A stretch of DNA of 64,000 nucleotides from an uncultured Alphaproteobacteria bacterium (GTDB lineage Bacteria; Pseudomonadota; Alphaproteobacteria; GCA-2731375): positions 1 through 64,000 of the forward strand of contig CATOSZ010000019.1 in assembly GCA_951812805.1 (NCBI GenBank). The letters run 5' to 3'. Positions 36,959 through 45,498 of the stretch are shown here, one piece after another. Made by a program: the position numbers and the translations under genes. Numbering within the stretch: position 1 is the stretch's first letter; the number at the start of each line of letters is the position of its first letter. A model generated the notes under the pieces. That model saw only the letters and a list, made by a program, of their open reading frames with translations, was not told the origin of the DNA and searched no databases.

Positions 36959-37873
36959 TTACTCGTCCGTAGACGGCGGGCGCCACGACAGAACGAACAT
37001 CATCGCATTCGATAACCCTTCCACGTTCACCAGTTCTGCGGGAAGTGCGTTGAAGTACCGGTTGATCGCGTCAAGATCATCGCCACGCCCCAGCCTCTTG
37101 GCGAAGTAATTCGAAAATTCGAGCGCCGCCGCGCAGGGCATGAAGCCGTTTGGTTCCACGGTCGTTTCAAGATTTCGCGCTTGGGCGAATTCTTTCACGG
37201 AGGCGATGGTCGGCATGCGGCACTGCAAATGTTCCCGGGCCCAGCCAGCCTTCGTCACGGACACGAACAGATCGAGTCGGGTGGCCGTCGACGCCGCCGC
37301 GTCTTCGAAGGGGTTCAGCAGTACAAGCGCCCGCCGTGCACGGGACAGGAGAGAGTCGAGGAAGGCTTCGCGATCCGCAAAGGGAATGTGTTCCAGCACA
37401 TGGCAGGCGACGACGTAGTCGAAGCTGTCGGGCGCGAAGGGCAAAGCACGCCCTGAAAGACCGTTGACTGTCGGTTCGGCGAGAACGTAGTCGGCTTCGG
37501 GCAGGAACTGCGAAAGCTGGCCGTCACCCCCGCCGACATCCAGAATGGAGTAACGCGATCCGGCCGCGAGGCTCCGGACCTTTTGAGAAAGACTGCGAAA
37601 TCTGTGGAACTGGTTGTGATCCATGTCGAGAAACTCGGTGGTCCTGTCAAGAGGGGGCGATTCCGCCGTCCTTCCTTCGAGAAACCGCGCCGAACACTCG
37701 ACCGCATGGGCCGCGTCGGCCCGGCCGGCGTGGGCAAGGCCGCGCGCCAATGCGCGGTGGGCCACCGGGTCCAGCGGGCGAGCCGCGACGTCTTCGCGCA
37801 ATCGAGACAAACCGCGGCCGTGGGCCATGGCACGCACCCGACGGAGCACCCATGCGAGATGATATGGAGTCAT
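36959..37873 (-). CDS. SAM-dependent methyltransferase of the glycan locus
   Basis: 304 residues. The methyltransferase core holds YSILDVGGGDGQLSQFLP (SAM loop, about 108-125), FDYVVACHVLEHIPF (post-II/III motif) and a helical N-terminal extension of about 100 residues. It resembles class I enzymes found in capsule and O-antigen loci. Divergent from the rhamnosyltransferase-like gene. Its stop is 2 bases from the IS630 end. Confidence 0.85.
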   Translation of the reverse strand: MTPYHLAWVLRRVRAMAHGRGLSRLREDVAARPLDPVAHRALARGLAHAGRADAAHAVECSARFLEGRTAESPPLDRTTEFLDMDHNQFHRFRSLSQKVRSLAAGSRYSILDVGGGDGQLSQFLPEADYVLAEPTVNGLSGRALPFAPDSFDYVVACHVLEHIPFADREAFLDSLLSRARRALVLLNPFEDAAASTATRLDLFVSVTKAGWAREHLQCRMPTIASVKEFAQARNLETTVEPNGFMPCAAALEFSNYFAKRLGRGDDLDAINRYFNALPAELVNVEGLSNAMMFVLSWRPPSTDE

Positions 37874-38118
37874 GGAACCGGTTCTCCACCCGTCATATCA
37901 TGTCCATGGTCGAGGACGACACAAGGGAGAGGTGCGCCGACGATGCCCGCGCCGCCGGGAACGAGCAACCACATGCCGGGCATCCAAGTGATCGTGCCCT
38001 GAAACCCGATGTTAGGGACTCTTTCCCGCATTTACAATTCGCCTCGCTCGCACCGTCGCGCCGATCGATTTCCCTCCTCCGGCCACTTGTGGGAGGATCG
38101 AATGAGACGAACCGGAAA

Positions 38119-39114
38119 GTGCATGCCTTGTCCAGATTACCGTCGGAAGCCGCCGGCCCGCGCTTCGCGCTGATCATCCCGACGCTGAACGCTGGAGGCG
38201 ACCTGCCGGCCCTGCTCCCCGCACTAGCTGCGCAGACACGGCAGCCCGACCGCTTCGTGGTCGTCGATTCGGACTCCGAGGACGGCACCCGCGAGCGGTT
38301 TCGAGCCGCGGGCGCTGAGGTGCAACGGATCAACCGAGCCACCTTCGACCATGGCGGAACGCGCACGCGGGCGCTCGAGTGCATCGGTGACGTCGATTTC
38401 GCAATCTACATGACTCAGGACGCCTATCCAGCCGCGCCCGATGCGTTCGAAAAGCTGCTTCGGCCATTCGACGACGAGGCGGTCGCCGTCACCTATGGCC
38501 GACAGTTGCCGAAGGCCGGCGCTACCCCCGCCGAAGCCTTCGCCCGACATTTCAACTATCCGTCGACTTCGGAGGTCCGCAGCCTGGATGATGCCCGCGT
38601 GCGTGGCTTTCGAGCGTGTTTCTGCTCCAACTCCTTCGCTGCCTACCGACTGCGCGATCTGCGAGCCGTCGGTGCCTTCCCGAGTTCGGTAATCTCCGGC
38701 GAGGATACTCTCGCCACCGCCGCGCTCATTGCCGCCGGTCGGAGCAGTGCCTATGCCGCCGATGCGCTCGTTTACCACAGCCACCGCTATACGCCAGGCG
38801 AGGAGTTTTCCCGATATTTCGACATCGGCGTCATGCACGCGGGCGCTAGCGGGATGCTTCAGACCTTCGGCGAGCCGACCGGCGAGGGCGTGAAGTACCT
38901 GCTCGGCGAACTTCGCTACCTGCTCTCGCATCATCCCCTGGGCATTCCGGAATGCCTGCTGCGCACGGCCTGCAAATACACGGGCTACAAGCTCGGACGG
39001 CGGCACCGGCTGCTGCCGCATCGGCTGAAGCGCGCCATCAGCCTCAATTCCGGATACTGGCGCGAGATCGTCGGCCCGGCCGATGGCGATGCCGGCCTTC
39101 GTCCTCCTCAATAA
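38119..39114 (+). CDS. GT2 glycosyltransferase, rhamnosyltransferase-like
   Basis: 331 residues from GTG 38119; the frame stays open upstream and ATG 37900 or 37906 would give a longer, atypical N-terminus. FALIIPTLNAGGDLPALLPA, VVVDSDSEDGTRE, RATFDHGGTRTRAL and IYMTQDAYPA (metal site region) are those of the RfbF/rhamnosyltransferase group. The conserved C-terminal GEDTLATAALIAAGRS and YHSHRYT agree. It converges with the WcaJ-type gene with a 7-base overlap. Confidence 0.85.
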   Translation: MHALSRLPSEAAGPRFALIIPTLNAGGDLPALLPALAAQTRQPDRFVVVDSDSEDGTRERFRAAGAEVQRINRATFDHGGTRTRALECIGDVDFAIYMTQDAYPAAPDAFEKLLRPFDDEAVAVTYGRQLPKAGATPAEAFARHFNYPSTSEVRSLDDARVRGFRACFCSNSFAAYRLRDLRAVGAFPSSVISGEDTLATAALIAAGRSSAYAADALVYHSHRYTPGEEFSRYFDIGVMHAGASGMLQTFGEPTGEGVKYLLGELRYLLSHHPLGIPECLLRTACKYTGYKLGRRHRLLPHRLKRAISLNSGYWREIVGPADGDAGLRPPQ

Positions 39115-40568
39115 GAGTTCGTGCCCCTCAAGATGGCGGAAATCGTGGACAGCAGAATCCGTAAATCGAACGCAATCGACCAGTTCTCGATATAATAGAG
39201 GTCGTATTCGATCCGTTTTTCCATTTTCGCCGTCGTCTCGGTTTCCCCACGATACCCGTTTATCTGCGCCCACCCCGTCAAGCCCGGCTTGACGCGGTGG
39301 CGGGCGTAATAGCGGCTAATCTCCTGGGAGTAGAGGTGATTGTGCTCGACCGCGTGGGGCCGCGGGCCAACCAACGACATATCGCCTTTCAATACATTGA
39401 ACAGCTGCGGCAGCTCGTCGAGGCTGGTGCGCCGCAGCCATCGGCCGACCGCCGTGACACGGGGATCGCCGCGCCGGGCCTGGGCCACTTCGCCCACCGG
39501 CTCCGCGCCATCGGCCATGGAGCGAAATTTGTAGATCATGAAGATCCGATTGTTGAAGCCGTAGCGTTTCTGTCGAAAGAAGACCGGACCGGGAGACCCG
39601 AATTTGACCAGTACGGCGATGCCGGCCATCAGGGGCAGCGCGAAAAGTAGGAAGATCGATGTGAGGACGTAGTCCTCGACCTGTTTCGCGATGCCATCCC
39701 AGTCGGCGACCGGTCTCGTGTAGACGCTCATTAGCGGCACGCCGAGGAAGTCCTCGGTCCGCAGCGCGCTCGAACGAAAGGCCTCCAGCTTGCTGGCGAG
39801 GCGGACATTCACGGGCAATTCGCCGAGCTGTTCCAAAATCCCGTCGAGCCGCGCCTCCGGGTCCCAGGGAAGCACGACGATGACATCGTCGACCCGGTGC
39901 CAGCGGACATAGGAGGCAAGCTCCCCGATTCCGCCAAGCACCTCGAAACCTGGGGTATCGAGCTCGACGGGCGCGTTGTCGACGGAAAAGCAGCCAAGAA
40001 TGCGGGCCCAGGGATGGGTATCGAAGCGCAGGCGCGCCAACAGGTCCCGGGCCCGATCGTCCGTTCCGACGAGAACGACATTGCGCGTTAGCCGGCCCGC
40101 CAGGCCCAGGGCGCGGATCACTCGATGCAGCCAAAAGCGGGCACCCATGAGCAACAGGAAGGACGTCCCCGCCCAGGAAAATCCCCAGACGCGGGATATC
40201 TGGTTCGAGATCTTCAGTGCGAAGGCCAACGCCGCGATCGCCAGCAAGGCGACGGCGAAATTTGCCGCCAGGCTGCCCATTCGCCGCCCGGGACGGGTCA
40301 GGGCATCAAACCGGTACAGGCCGGCGCGGTGAAACAAGCCGACGACGGCGCCGATGGTCAGGGCCATGATGGCGGCATAGAAGAGCGCCGTCTCACCCTG
40401 CCACCCGACGTAGAGAGCGTAGATAATCGCTCCGGCGCCGCAAAGTATCGCGACATCGAGCATCATCACGATGCCCGAGAGAATCAGCGGCGAATACGTC
40501 AGCGCCAAGAAACCTCGCCCTGGGGTAGCCATACCCTCGCCCGTGCCCTGCCCAACCAACTCGGCCAT
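39108..40568 (-). CDS. Undecaprenyl-phosphate sugar-1-phosphate transferase (WcaJ/ExoY family)
   Basis: 486 residues. About four N-terminal transmembrane helices and a CoA-binding-like Rossmann domain ([18 protein letters not shown]) precede the bacterial sugar-transferase domain with [45 protein letters not shown] and [15 protein letters not shown]. It attaches the first sugar phosphate to undecaprenyl phosphate and so initiates the glycan. The GT39-like gene ends 1 base upstream of its ATG. Confidence 0.93.
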   Translation of the reverse strand: MAELVGQGTGEGMATPGRGFLALTYSPLILSGIVMMLDVAILCGAGAIIYALYVGWQGETALFYAAIMALTIGAVVGLFHRAGLYRFDALTRPGRRMGSLAANFAVALLAIAALAFALKISNQISRVWGFSWAGTSFLLLMGARFWLHRVIRALGLAGRLTRNVVLVGTDDRARDLLARLRFDTHPWARILGCFSVDNAPVELDTPGFEVLGGIGELASYVRWHRVDDVIVVLPWDPEARLDGILEQLGELPVNVRLASKLEAFRSSALRTEDFLGVPLMSVYTRPVADWDGIAKQVEDYVLTSIFLLFALPLMAGIAVLVKFGSPGPVFFRQKRYGFNNRIFMIYKFRSMADGAEPVGEVAQARRGDPRVTAVGRWLRRTSLDELPQLFNVLKGDMSLVGPRPHAVEHNHLYSQEISRYYARHRVKPGLTGWAQINGYRGETETTAKMEKRIEYDLYYIENWSIAFDLRILLSTISAILRGTNSY

Positions 40569-40569
40569 G

Positions 40570-42354
40570 CTAGCGTGTATCGATCGGCTGACAACCAGCC
40601 GTTCGCATTCGCGCGCGATGCCATCGCCCGAGGATGTCCGCATCCTCGCCCGCGACCAGCGGGACGATGCCAAAGTGCCGCAGCTGTTCGGAATCGACAG
40701 CGACCACTCGGCGGCCCCGACACAGGTCTCTCAGCTGCGCCGCGCTCAACAAATCCGCCGAAAGAACCTTCGGCGCATCCTTCAGCCAGGGATCGTTCCG
40801 CCTGAGATCGCGGCCGTACCAAACATCCTCGGCGAGGACCACGGCATCGACATCCAACGCCTCGATGTAAGCCATGGCGCGGGCAAAGGGCGCGACGAAC
40901 CGCTCGGCCTGCATGCCCCGCAGCGGCAGCGCGACGACCAGGCCAGCAATTCCGACGACCGCCAGCGTCGCTCGGGCGCGGTCCAACACGGCCGACTCGA
41001 ACTCCTCCCGGAATCGATACCACCCATAGACGGCGAGCACGGCCAGGTTGCCCAGAAGAGGATGGGCGTAGCGATAGCCCCAACCGTGCCCCTGCGTCGG
41101 CTGCAGCAATAAATAGGGTAGAAGTGTCGTCAGCATGCTCCAGCACAGCAGCTTGATCAGCGGAGGTGCGTCGCCCAGGTAGCGCAGCCCCAGCAGCGCC
41201 AGGAGAACCAGCGGCGGGCTCAGCCAGGCAAAAAACCGACCGATTTGAGCGGGGAACAGCCAGAGTTCGCTCCAGTCGCGTCCATTGGACAGCATCAGTT
41301 CGATTCGTTCCACGAGACCCAGCGACGGCGGCGGCGATCCGGGCACCAGCTCCGTCGACGGCGCCGGCGCGATGAACCCCGGCCAGTGCAGCCAAATCGC
41401 CAGCGCGGCGAGATACCAGAGGGCATAGGCCGCGAACAGCACGAAGCGCCGCTGAAAGGCCAGATGGAGAATGAACGGCGTGATGAAGAACAAGTGGACA
41501 TGTACCTGGTGCAGGCCCATGGCGGCAAAGCCCACCAGTGCCGCCAGGCCGTGCCCCCAGGCATCGTCGCGGGTGAACAGCCAGAGCCAGAGCAGGGCGA
41601 ACAGGAGCCGCGAGGTCATCGAATAGGGCGTCGCGGCGGTTAAGAAAAATTGCGCGCAGGAGACCAGAAGGAAAACGGCGAGGCAGGGCGCCCAGGGGCT
41701 TGCCGGGAAGATACGGCGGACCAGCATGGCCAGCACCAGAGCCGCGCCGGCGGCGAGAAAGACGTGGCTCCAAGGCCCGAGGCCCACGGCCGAGAACAGG
41801 GCGATCAGCGCCGCGTTGCCCGGCAAGCTGCCGGCGGCCCAGTGGGTACCTCCGCCGAGGAGATGCACGAACGTCGGCCTGAGTGCCTCGGCGAAGTCGC
41901 GCCAGGGGGCCGCGATCTCCGCCGTGAACCGACCCTCCAACATGATCCGGGCCATGAAGCGGTCGATATATTCGTCCATCGCCAGCGGGTAGTGATGAAA
42001 GACCAGGCCGACCGCCGCGATGGCAAACGCCATCAGCAGCAAGACCTGGACGGCGATGGCGCGCCCGCCGTCCGGCAGCCGGGCCATCAGCCACAGCGAC
42101 GCGGCGGGCTGGCGCCAGGCCAAGGCCCCGACGATGGGCAGAAAGAATACCACGACTGCCAGCCAGATCAGGTCCTGGGTCAGGAACATGAAGGCCGGCA
42201 GCTGCTTGTGCTCGCGCGTAAGAATGGCTTCGGGCGCCGCCACGACGAGGCCGAGACCGAGCACCAGAAAACCGAGCGCGAGCGCCCAGCCCGCGAAGAA
42301 CAGACCGCCGGCCGAGGCGTGCGCGTCGCCGTCCCGCCTCGGCCGCCCGACCAT
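40570..42354 (-). CDS. Multi-membrane glycosyltransferase-like protein (GT39/ArnT-like)
   Basis: 594 residues with about eleven or twelve hydrophobic segments. The acidic pair in HHYPLAMDEYIDRFMA after the first helices is where the GT-C catalytic Asp-Glu is normally found. A soluble C-terminal domain (about 480-594) includes DVDAVVLAEDVWYG. The family transfers sugars from polyprenyl phosphates in the periplasm. Start ATG 42354 avoids overlap with the upstream enoyl-CoA hydratase. The assignment to GT39 is by architecture, not by a strong motif. Confidence 0.7.
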   Translation of the reverse strand: MVGRPRRDGDAHASAGGLFFAGWALALGFLVLGLGLVVAAPEAILTREHKQLPAFMFLTQDLIWLAVVVFFLPIVGALAWRQPAASLWLMARLPDGGRAIAVQVLLLMAFAIAAVGLVFHHYPLAMDEYIDRFMARIMLEGRFTAEIAAPWRDFAEALRPTFVHLLGGGTHWAAGSLPGNAALIALFSAVGLGPWSHVFLAAGAALVLAMLVRRIFPASPWAPCLAVFLLVSCAQFFLTAATPYSMTSRLLFALLWLWLFTRDDAWGHGLAALVGFAAMGLHQVHVHLFFITPFILHLAFQRRFVLFAAYALWYLAALAIWLHWPGFIAPAPSTELVPGSPPPSLGLVERIELMLSNGRDWSELWLFPAQIGRFFAWLSPPLVLLALLGLRYLGDAPPLIKLLCWSMLTTLLPYLLLQPTQGHGWGYRYAHPLLGNLAVLAVYGWYRFREEFESAVLDRARATLAVVGIAGLVVALPLRGMQAERFVAPFARAMAYIEALDVDAVVLAEDVWYGRDLRRNDPWLKDAPKVLSADLLSAAQLRDLCRGRRVVAVDSEQLRHFGIVPLVAGEDADILGRWHRARMRTAGCQPIDTR

Positions 42355-42373
42355 CGCCGCCGCCCGACCGTCC

Positions 42374-43171
42374 TTACGTCCCCGTAAACTTCGCCCGCCG
42401 CTTCTCGACGAAGGCCGCCACGCCCTCCCGGTAATCGTTGCGCGCCGCACAGTCGGCGAAGCTCTCCGCCTCCAGCTGCAATTGCGCCTCGAACTCGTTC
42501 TCCAGGCTGCGGTACATCAGCTGCTTGCCGCGGCCATAGACATGGGTCGGCCCGGCGGCCAGCCGCCTGGCCAGCTTGTCGCACTCCGCATCGAGATCCG
42601 CGTCCGGCACGACAAAGTTCACCAACCCCATGTCCGACATCTGCTGTGCGCTATAGCGGTCTCCCAGCAGCATCAATTCCATCGAGCGCTTGATGCCGAT
42701 GGCCCGCGGCAGGTGGAAACTGGCGGAGCCGTCCGGCGTGGTGCCGATGTGGCAATAGGCGAGGGTATAGAACGCATCCTCGGAACTGATCACCAGGTCG
42801 CAGGCCGCCGCGAAGGAGACGCCGGCGCCGGCCGCGGCACCACGCACCTTGGCGACGATCGGCTTCGGCATGCGGCGCATCGAGAAACACATGGCGTGCA
42901 GGTTGTGGATCCGGTGGAGGAAGTAGCTCTGCACCTCCGGGCCTTCATGCTCCGCCAGATAGCCGTGCATGCTCTTCACGTCGCCCCCCGCCATGAAATG
43001 CTCGCCCGCGCCGGCGAGAACGACACAGCGGATCGCCTCGTCGAACTCGACCTGGTGGAAGGCCTCGTCCATGAGGGAGCGCATTTCCATCGACAGCGCA
43101 TTGCGCGCCGCCGGTCGGTTCATCGTCAGGGTCGCGACGGCGCCGTCGATGGTGAGTTCGAGATCGGCCAT
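42374..43171 (-). CDS. Enoyl-CoA hydratase/isomerase family protein
   Basis: 265 residues with the crotonase fold: ATLTMNRPAARNALSMEM, AGAGEHFMAGGDVKSM and KVRGAAAGAGVSFAAACDLV (oxyanion hole). PDGSASFHLPRAIG carries an Asp in place of the usual Glu pair, so the exact reaction (hydration, isomerisation or hydrolysis) is uncertain. GGAGA is 8 bases before the ATG. Same direction as the glycan genes to its left but functionally separate. Confidence 0.88.
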   Translation of the reverse strand: MADLELTIDGAVATLTMNRPAARNALSMEMRSLMDEAFHQVEFDEAIRCVVLAGAGEHFMAGGDVKSMHGYLAEHEGPEVQSYFLHRIHNLHAMCFSMRRMPKPIVAKVRGAAAGAGVSFAAACDLVISSEDAFYTLAYCHIGTTPDGSASFHLPRAIGIKRSMELMLLGDRYSAQQMSDMGLVNFVVPDADLDAECDKLARRLAAGPTHVYGRGKQLMYRSLENEFEAQLQLEAESFADCAARNDYREGVAAFVEKRRAKFTGT

Positions 43172-43335
43172 GGGGGGTCTCCGTGTTGTCGTCGTGTTCC
43201 GGTTGTGCAGGCTTCGCCCGGGCCGCCCGCCCTGTCAAGCGAGGGCCGCCTTGACAGGCGTCGTCTCCCGGGCAAAGTGCGCGCCTCGACTTGAATTTCG
43301 GGCCGCACCACCGGCCCCCGGCTCGGAGCACGCTC

Positions 43336-44001
43336 ATGATCGATCTCTATACCGCCGCGACCCCCAACGGCTGGAAAGTGGGCATCGCGCTCGAGGAGAT
43401 GGGCCTCGACTACATCATTCATGTGCTCGAACTCTCCGAGCGGCACCAGTACGAGGACTGGTTCCTCGCGCTCAATCCGAACGCCCGGATCCCGGTGATC
43501 GTGGATCGTGCCGCCGACGACCTGACGATCTTCGAAACCGGCGCGATCCTGCTCTATCTGGCTGAGAAGTCCGGCAAGTTCATGCCGACGGACGCCAAAG
43601 GCCACTGGGCCTGCATGCAATGGCTGATGTTCCAGATGAGCGGCATCGGCCCCATGCAGGGCCAGGCCGTGGTGTTCGAGCGCTACTTCCCCGACGACGT
43701 ACCGGCCGCCCGCCAGCGCTACCACAACGAGACCCGCCGTCTCTACGAGGTGCTGAACACGCGCCTCGCCGAGAGCGAATGGCTCGCCGGGCCCGACTAT
43801 ACGATCGCCGACATGGCCAACTGGTCCTGGATCCGCAGCCACCGCTGGGCCCGCGTGCCGACCGAGGGTCTGGAGCATCTGGAAGCCTGGATGGCGGCCA
43901 TCGCCGCCCGGCCCGGCGCGCAGCGCGGCGTCGAGGTACCGCCGCCCAAACGCAGTGCCGACGCCACCAAGGCGATGGGCAGTTCGATCACGACGGCTTG
44001 A
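43336..44001 (+). CDS. Glutathione S-transferase (YfcG/Ure2p-like)
   Basis: 221 residues, same class as the protein at 16446-17135 (shared [12 protein letters not shown] start and [11 protein letters not shown]). The cis-Pro segment NARIPVI and [13 protein letters not shown] contact glutathione. ATG 43336 has GGAGC 7 bases upstream; a longer in-frame ATG-less extension upstream is not supported. It overlaps the end of the convergent EamA gene by 14 bases. Confidence 0.9.
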   Translation: MIDLYTAATPNGWKVGIALEEMGLDYIIHVLELSERHQYEDWFLALNPNARIPVIVDRAADDLTIFETGAILLYLAEKSGKFMPTDAKGHWACMQWLMFQMSGIGPMQGQAVVFERYFPDDVPAARQRYHNETRRLYEVLNTRLAESEWLAGPDYTIADMANWSWIRSHRWARVPTEGLEHLEAWMAAIAARPGAQRGVEVPPPKRSADATKAMGSSITTA

Positions 44002-44896
44002 CGCCCCCCGCCCCGCGCTGCACGACGATGGTCGCGACGACGACGATGACAAGGCCCGGCCAGGTCATCGCCGACGGCAGGCCGTGGCCGACGGCGAACT
44101 CGACCAGCACGACGAAGACCGGGCTCAGGTAGCCGTAGCTCGCCACCCGGGTCGGTCCGATATAAAGGGTGCCGTGCTGGATGATGAGCGCGGTGATGAT
44201 CGTGGTGAAGACGGCGAGATAGGCGATGCCGAGATAGACCTCGCCCGGGACCGCCGCCCAATCCGTCCGCCAGACGGCGACATTGTTCACCGCCAGCAAC
44301 CAGAGCGCGCCGGTGCCAAGCGTCCAGAAGCTCATCACCGTCGCCGGCTCGCCCCGGCTCAACAGGCGGACCAGCGGGGTGTAGAGCCCCATCGCCACCA
44401 GTCCGGCGAGGAAGATCAGGTCGCCCCGGTTCAAGTCCAGCGCCAGCAGACGCTCGGGATCGCCGCGGAAGACCACCCACAGCGCGCCGACGCCGCCCAG
44501 CACCAGGGCGACCAGCCGGGCGCCGGAGATCCGCTCGCGCACCAGCAGGAACGACCAGATCGCCGCGATCCCCGGCAACAGGTTGTAGAGCGCCGCGGCG
44601 TTGAGGGCGCTGGTCCAGCGCAGCGCCTCGAACATCGCCCAGAAGAAACCGACCATGCAGGCGCTGATCAGCGCGTAGCCGCCGAGCGCCCGGAACCCGG
44701 GCCAGGCCAGCGCCCCGCGCAACGCGACGACCGGCGCGAACAGCGCCGTCGCCAGCAGGAAGCGCAGCAGCGTCAACGACTCCGGCGCCAGGCCATGGGT
44801 GATGCCGGCGCCGACGACGAAGGAAGTGGCGACCAGCGCCCGGCTCGCCAGGACCTGGCAATGCACCCGCCAGAGCGGGGGGCCGGAAGCGCTCAT
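43988..44896 (-). CDS. EamA/DMT-type transporter
   Basis: 302 residues with ten hydrophobic segments in two EamA repeats (about 15-135 and 150-285); [20 protein letters not shown] before the first helix and [20 protein letters not shown] in the second repeat are typical. Probable metabolite exporter. Its ATG overlaps the isochorismatase-fold gene stop by ATGA, so it belongs to the hyuBA operon and may handle its substrate or product. Confidence 0.88.
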   Translation of the reverse strand: MSASGPPLWRVHCQVLASRALVATSFVVGAGITHGLAPESLTLLRFLLATALFAPVVALRGALAWPGFRALGGYALISACMVGFFWAMFEALRWTSALNAAALYNLLPGIAAIWSFLLVRERISGARLVALVLGGVGALWVVFRGDPERLLALDLNRGDLIFLAGLVAMGLYTPLVRLLSRGEPATVMSFWTLGTGALWLLAVNNVAVWRTDWAAVPGEVYLGIAYLAVFTTIITALIIQHGTLYIGPTRVASYGYLSPVFVVLVEFAVGHGLPSAMTWPGLVIVVVATIVVQRGAGGVKPS

Positions 44897-45498
44897 GCGG
44901 CGGCGAAGGCGGCCGCCGCCTCGCCCGCCGTCGTCACCTCGGCGATCCGCGCGAGGCCGCCAATCGCGGTCTCGTGGATCTCCGGCGTGAAGGCGGCGCA
45001 GCCGTCCGCCAGCACGGTGAGTTCATAGTCCCGCACATGGGCGTCGCGCAGCGTCGAGGTGACGCCGCCGTCGGTGACGATGCCGGCGGCGACCAGATGG
45101 GCGATGCCGGCGCGGCGCAACACCCAGTCCAGCCGGCTCATGTAGAAGGCGGAGAACGCCACCTTCTCGACTGTGATATCGGCCGGCGCCAGCTCGTCGA
45201 TCAAGGCCTGGCCGAAGCTGCCGGGCGCAAAATCGCCGGGCCCGAGAAACGGCCGCCGCGCCGCCAGATGGGGGGAGATGAAGGGCACGCCGCCGCGTCC
45301 CGGCACCAGCGTGAAGTGGGTGGAGACGATCAGCACCCCCGCCGCCCGGGCCGCCTGGACGACAGGTGCCAGACGCCCCGGCAGCTGGGCGATCTCCGCC
45401 GCCGCGGCGCCGCCCCGCGCATAGGCGCCGTCTGGGTGCATGAAGTCGTTCTGCAAATCCAGCAGCAACAGCGCGGTGCGCGCGACGTCGATGGTCAT
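44893..45498 (-). CDS. Isochorismatase-fold hydrolase lacking the nucleophilic cysteine
   Basis: 201 residues. ALLLLDLQNDFMHPDGAYA (catalytic Asp), VEKVAFSAFYMSRLD (Lys) and AGIVTDGGVTSTLRDA are aligned by eye with the family. In amidases such as N-carbamoylsarcosine hydrolase the last motif is T-D/N-x-C-V; here the Cys position is Gly (codon GGC). Isochorismatases such as EntB also lack that Cys, so this may be a non-amidase hydrolase or an inactive homologue. AAGGAGG precedes the ATG, which overlaps hyuA by 4 bases. Confidence 0.85.
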   Translation of the reverse strand: MTIDVARTALLLLDLQNDFMHPDGAYARGGAAAAEIAQLPGRLAPVVQAARAAGVLIVSTHFTLVPGRGGVPFISPHLAARRPFLGPGDFAPGSFGQALIDELAPADITVEKVAFSAFYMSRLDWVLRRAGIAHLVAAGIVTDGGVTSTLRDAHVRDYELTVLADGCAAFTPEIHETAIGGLARIAEVTTAGEAAAAFAAA